Assembly: GCA_945643635.1 (NCBI GenBank)
Contig: CALZFC010000256.1
Coordinates: forward strand, 2,286,001 to 2,350,000
Length of the DNA: 64,000 nucleotides
Source: Allodiplogaster sudhausi
Lineage: Eukaryota; Nematoda; Chromadorea; Rhabditida; Diplogasteridae
Direction of reading: 5' to 3'
The position numbers were made by a program, and so were the translations under genes. The notes below the pieces were generated by a model. That model ran no database searches. It was not told the origin of the DNA and was given only the letters and a program-made list of their open reading frames with translations. This document shows, in pieces, positions 59,654 to 64,000 of this stretch; the stretch's first letter is position 1; every line of letters starts with the position of its first letter.

Positions 59654-61540
59654 TAACATCGTGCATCCCAACACCATTTCACATCACACCGAATGTTCGA
59701 CACAACTTCCTTGTCTAGTGTCGATGTCTTCGATCAGGATAGTTTGCGTGACCTTAGAATATACGCGGAAATGCACTCTGCCTCCCTGGAGTGAACCCTG
59801 AGAGCCTGGGAAGTAGAAAAAATAGATAAAAATTGTATATTTGGATTAAGCGTCGTAGAAAGCATCAATTGCGCATGGACGAGACGCCATTAAAAATGCA
59901 TCGTTCTCCTGTTATGCATTTGGCAGTGATTCCTGCTCCTATTCGGGGAAGATCCGCATGTAAGAAAAAGGTGCTGAGACGAAGGAGCCGAATGGGCTGG
60001 ACATGGCGTCAGCGGACAAAGAAGGCTTTTCCCTGCGGATGACAGGCTACTTCTGGGTACAGAGGCACCTTCGCATGTTTACATACTCTTCCAGACACTC
60101 GTATGTAATTGACTTGTATGTAGTTGTAACAGTGCTATCAGAACAAACAAGAGTGTGGATTGTGCTACTATGTCATAGTGAAGTAGACTCTAGTTGTGGA
60201 AGATGCGACGTCGTTAACAGAAGATAAAGAATGAATCCTCGTCATTCTCACCAGCAAGAGAAAGAGAAGGCGCACGCAACGAGTAGAGAAGTTGTGCACC
60301 CGAGCGAGGAATCATACAACTTCAAATGAGAATGACAAACGGGGCGGGAACAAGAAAAATATAGGAGATCGGAAGAGAGAAAAAAAGAGTAGAGATTGCT
60401 GACTGCACGAAATTCAACGCCAAAGATTAAGTACGTATCTGTAGGAGATAAGGGATGAAGCGAAAGCCAAAGGGCATAGAGGGAGAGCGAGGGAGAAAAG
60501 GGAGAAAGAGAGAGAGAGAGCGAGAGAGAGAGAGATAGAAGGACAGAGACCGAGAGTGAAACAAAGTGAGGGGGGATAGAGTTAAATATAGACAGATAGC
60601 GTAGGAGAGCAAAGCGTGGAGAAGTGATTACTATCTGAATTGCTGAGAATAACATGAATGATCTAGAAAGCAGTACAGAATGAGTCAAAGGCGGAATAAG
60701 CAGGATAAGCATATTTATATATATTTTTTGTAAGCGTAACCGTGGTCGGTGAGTTCCTTGCTCCGCCCACCCGATACCGCTCAAGCTGTTGTTTGTATTG
60801 AGTCGGCCACATCAATGTAGCTTAACAGAATCTCGCGGAAAATGTCAAAATTGAGATGTCTGTCTAAGGGCAGCTTCGTTTTGGGACATAAAACTGCCCG
60901 AAGGACACACGATCTTGTACCAGTCCCTGGGGGAAGGCAAACATTTCTCCTAGGAGGACACACTAAAAGAAGGTCAAGGCAGCTCTTCTTCCGTTCTTTT
61001 CTCAGGAGATGCTACATTCACGAAAGTGTTGCCCCTTGTGCCGAAATCAAACTTTAAAGACAATTAAAAGCTTTAAAATGACCTTATTATTATTATTATA
61101 GTCTTTCTGAGAGGAAAACGGAATGAAAACGCCTAAAGTAAATCCTGATTAAAGTATCTTCAGCCAAGAAAAAGAAGCTTTTCTGAGGCTTCTCTCATTG
61201 AACTTGTAAATACTGTAGAGTTACGTGTACATTTTATATGGACGGGAATTATTTTATTCGCTTGTCTGCTCGCTGGCAACACATTGTTTCCAGCAGGCAG
61301 CATCTACCTTATCGGCCACGTTCATCAATTAAGTCTAGTGAATGAAAGGACTATGAGAGAGTGAGAGACAGAGAGAGAAAGAGAGAGAGAGACAGAGAGA
61401 CAGAGACAAAGAGTGAGAGACAGAGAGAGACAGAGAGAGAGAGAGAAGGGGTAGATGAATATTTGACGAATGGAATTAGTGATTGAAATAGAAATAGTGA
61501 ATGAGGATGTGAGAGAGAGAGAGGAGTGAGATAAAGTGAG

Positions 61541-61578
<38 letters not shown>

Positions 61579-61919
61579 AAGAGAGGCCCCTGGTACTTTG
61601 GCAAGCACCAACCCTCAACCCTCTTTGCCCCTTCTCTCACCAACTCGTTGGCTCGAACTCGATTAAGCTGTATAATGGCACCTCACGTGGACTTTATAGC
61701 AATTTCTTCTTCTCTCGTTGTGCTCCTCTTTCTGTTTCTCTCTTCTCTCTCTCTCTCTCTCTCTCTGTTCATCCTTAACTTTCCTTTCTACATTCTCTCA
61801 AGCTCTCTCTCTCTCTCTCTCTCTACTTGTCTATTTCTCTCTCATCTCTCTCTCTCTTTCTCTTTGTCTCCCTCTCATTCGCTGTCTGCCCTCCACATCA
61901 CCAGCTCTTTATCCTCTCA

Positions 61920-62262
61920 TTATCTTTCCGAAGCAATGCAAAAAGCGACCCCTTGGTCGGCCGGGACCGTTGTTGGCCAGCATTGTGCCTTTGCGAACAG
62001 GCAGACCAGTTGAGGGAGGGCTTGGGGTGGGCGATGAGGAGATGAGGGAAGGGGAGGGAGAGAGAGGGAGAGAGAGGGAGAGAGAGATAGAGAGAGAGAG
62101 GGAGAGAGAGAGGGAGAGAGAGAGGGAGAGAGAGAGGGAGAGAGAGGGAGAGAGAGAGGGAGAGAGTGAGAGAGATGGACAGAACAGAACCGCGAATGGG
62201 GGCGGTGACATCGTTGATGGGTTTCAAGAAGGGCAGCTCATTGCCCTTCTTAAGCTGCTCCT
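61920..62262 (-). CDS. Possible small two-exon coding fragment, unrecognised
   Basis: Two minus-strand segments look more protein-like than their simple-repeat surroundings. Segment 62191-62262 reads EQLKKGNELPFLKPINDVTA and ends at a GT donor in phase 1. Segment 61920-62020 follows an AAG acceptor in the matching phase, reads LPQLVCLFAKAQCWPTTVPA and ends TAA. An upstream start exon is not visible. I do not recognise a family and no function is proposed. It may be the 3' end of a gene starting to the right, or chance. Confidence 0.22.
62050..62170. repeat. GAGAGGGAGA minisatellite-like tract
   Basis: A regular variant of the GA repeat with GGG spaced every 8 to 12 bases. It lies in the intron proposed between the two segments of the doubtful gene at 61920-62262. 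Confidence 0.75.
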
Positions 62263-64000
62263 CTTAATTCGGCAATGAAGACATTGTGCGAAGAAGTGCG
62301 TTTAAATGAAAAGTGGAAGCTGGAGGGGGAGGGACAGTGAGAGCGAGAGAGAGATAAAGAGTAGGAGAGAGAGAGTGAGCGAGAGAGACAGAGAGAAGAC
62401 TGAGAGACAGGGCGAGAATGGCAGACAGAGAGGGAAAGAGAGAAAGAGAGAGACTGAAAGATTAAGGAGCGAAGAAATGAGAGAGATCGAATGAGAAAGA
62501 GACCAAGACATAAAAAGCGAACTGAGCTTAATTTACACATAAAGCAATACATCGCTCAGCAGCAGCTTTCCTGGAAGTCTGACTTTGGATATAGAATCTT
62601 GCAGCGATCTTAGAACTTTCTACTCTACTCGGGTGAAGTAAAAGTTTTTTTTCCTTTTTTTTAACCTTTAAGTGACTACTGTAATAACAACTTTAACGTA
62701 GAATGATACGATATGACATAATGAAAAAATATTCTCTGAAACAATTATTCGCGCTTGTTTTGCCGCTATAACGTAGTACAAATTGTAATTCGTGTTAGTG
62801 GAAAAACGTTTCGCCTGTCTAGGTGGGATGCAACCAAAACGTCGGATATGAGAGAGAGAGAGAGTGAGCGTTAGGAGAGATAAAAAGAGAGAGAAGAGAA
62901 AAAATTGACAGGGAAGAAGGGAGGGGAGAAAGATGAAGAAAGTGAGACCCGAAATTATATATAAATGTACATAAACATCGTCAGCATTGAGTGGGAGACA
63001 GGATATCGTCAGAATCGGGGTGGCTCTGCATAGGATAGCTGGGAGATTCCAGGGATTCTGGCTTAAGTAATGTGGATATGGCAGTGATATGATGCAAGAA
63101 TTGAAACAAGAGAGGTAACGAAAGGATAACAAGAAAAGAGAACCAATGATTCAAAGAGAGAAAAATTGTAGATGATGTGAGATATCATCGAATTTTTGAA
63201 CTATTCGCAATGCGAATGCCATGATTCGAAGGGGACAAAATGATGTAAAGTTATAATCGGTCAACATTCCTCTTTTATTTTCTGCCCCTGAAACAATGGA
63301 AAATGATGAATGAAATGAATAATTCAAACTTTGAGCCTAAACTACTTAATTTATACTTCTTGTTCCCATAATGGGAATTTTTTGAGTAAAAATTGTTCAA
63401 ACAAAGAAGTATTCACATTAATAAAATATATATTTCAATAAATCTATTTTAAAGCTAGCGAAATTTATAACTGAGACTTGTGTGTTGGTTTGTGCTTTAT
63501 CTTCATTCCATATTTCCTCCATTCTTATCTAATTCTTTTATTCATTTCTTTTTGGCTTATCCCACACCCACAATCTTTATTTATAGAAATGTCACTTCTA
63601 TTCTATAAATAAAGAATAAGAAAAAACAATCATAGCTGTGTAAGCTTTGTTCCAACCTTACTCCGTTCATTTATGATATGATTAATTTCCGTAGGAATTT
63701 TAAGGGCATATGAGGATTGTTAAAAAGAAAACCCTTTCCTCCACGGAACAAAATGAAGTGGAAGTGGGGCAGTAATTATGCTATTGGGTACAAGCATGTT
63801 TACAATTTCAAAGCAAGAAAAATTAGTTGAAAAACTTCCGTTTTCTGAATAAATAATTTTGAATTCGAAATGTTCAAAGAAGACGTCATATAAATTTCTC
63901 CTTCATTTTGTCACTCTTTCGTCATTGTCAGCCAAAGCATAAAAATAAAAAATAAAAGTATTAATGACGCAAGTTTGTCACGTGTTTTTTTCAGAAAATA

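Larger units (their letters stand above)
58498..61287. repeat. 2.8-kb tandem duplication, copy 2
   Basis: 2790 bases. Junction between copies is ACATTGT|CCATTGAAAG, and the outer right flank is ACATTGT|TTCCAGC. The near-perfect identity implies a very recent event, or an assembly duplication of the two haplotypes. Confidence 0.9.
61288..64000. other. Right-end region, mostly microsatellite and AT-rich DNA
   Basis: GA or CT tracts lie at about 61354-61445, 61512-61575, 61740-61870, 62050-62170, 62335-62500 and 62840-62900. From about 63100 on the DNA is AT-rich and featureless. Apart from the doubtful candidate at 61920-62262 I see no gene. Confidence 0.55.

Overview
This window is nuclear DNA from a nematode, most likely a rhabditid. 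The evidence is a tandem array of seven-transmembrane chemoreceptor genes of a nematode-type serpentine family (closest in feel to class gamma), a ZIG-like secreted two-Ig protein, many short exons with AG-ending introns, and worm-like versions of WDR81 (SORF-2), Roquin (RLE-1) and STRAD (STRD-1). I could not name the species. CT/GA microsatellites are very abundant. They occupy many introns and generate most of the long open frames in the window, which are not genes.

Layout. From 0.2 to 7.8 kb (+ strand) there are three tandem srg-like receptor genes on a repeat unit of about 3 kb. The first runs off the left edge. The second carries an 11-base deletion next to its start codon and is probably a pseudogene. 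The third looks intact (7 exons, 328 aa). From 8.2 to 11.0 kb (- strand) there is a gene whose 3' exons encode an MSP domain and whose 5' exons encode a membrane hairpin resembling REEP/TB2-DP1-HVA22. From 11.9 to 28.5 kb (- strand) there is a WDR81/SORF-2 orthologue of about 37 exons, with a BEACH domain and C-terminal WD40 repeats. One of its introns holds a 2.4-kb foldback transposon flanked by TTAA. A 505-base gap separates it from the divergently transcribed Roquin/RLE-1 orthologue (28.96 to 38.74 kb, + strand, 26 exons, about 1041 aa). From 40.1 to 45.1 kb (+ strand) there is a STRAD pseudokinase. From 48.0 to 56.0 kb (- strand) there is a ZIG-like secreted protein. A recent 2.8-kb head-to-tail duplication (55.7 to 61.3 kb) has copied its signal-peptide exon and upstream region. 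The right end (61.3 to 64 kb) is mostly microsatellite and AT-rich DNA with one doubtful small coding candidate.

The genes are not an obvious pathway cluster. By family knowledge, WDR81 acts in endosomal PI3P control, Roquin in mRNA decay and ubiquitination, STRAD in LKB1/PAR-4 activation, ZIG proteins in neuronal maintenance and srg genes in chemosensation. Exon borders were set by hand from splice sites, reading-phase continuity and family similarity. Within each of the Roquin, STRAD, ZIG and srg models all phases are consistent. The WDR81 model is consistent except at its second exon. The middle exons of the MSP gene are unresolved.
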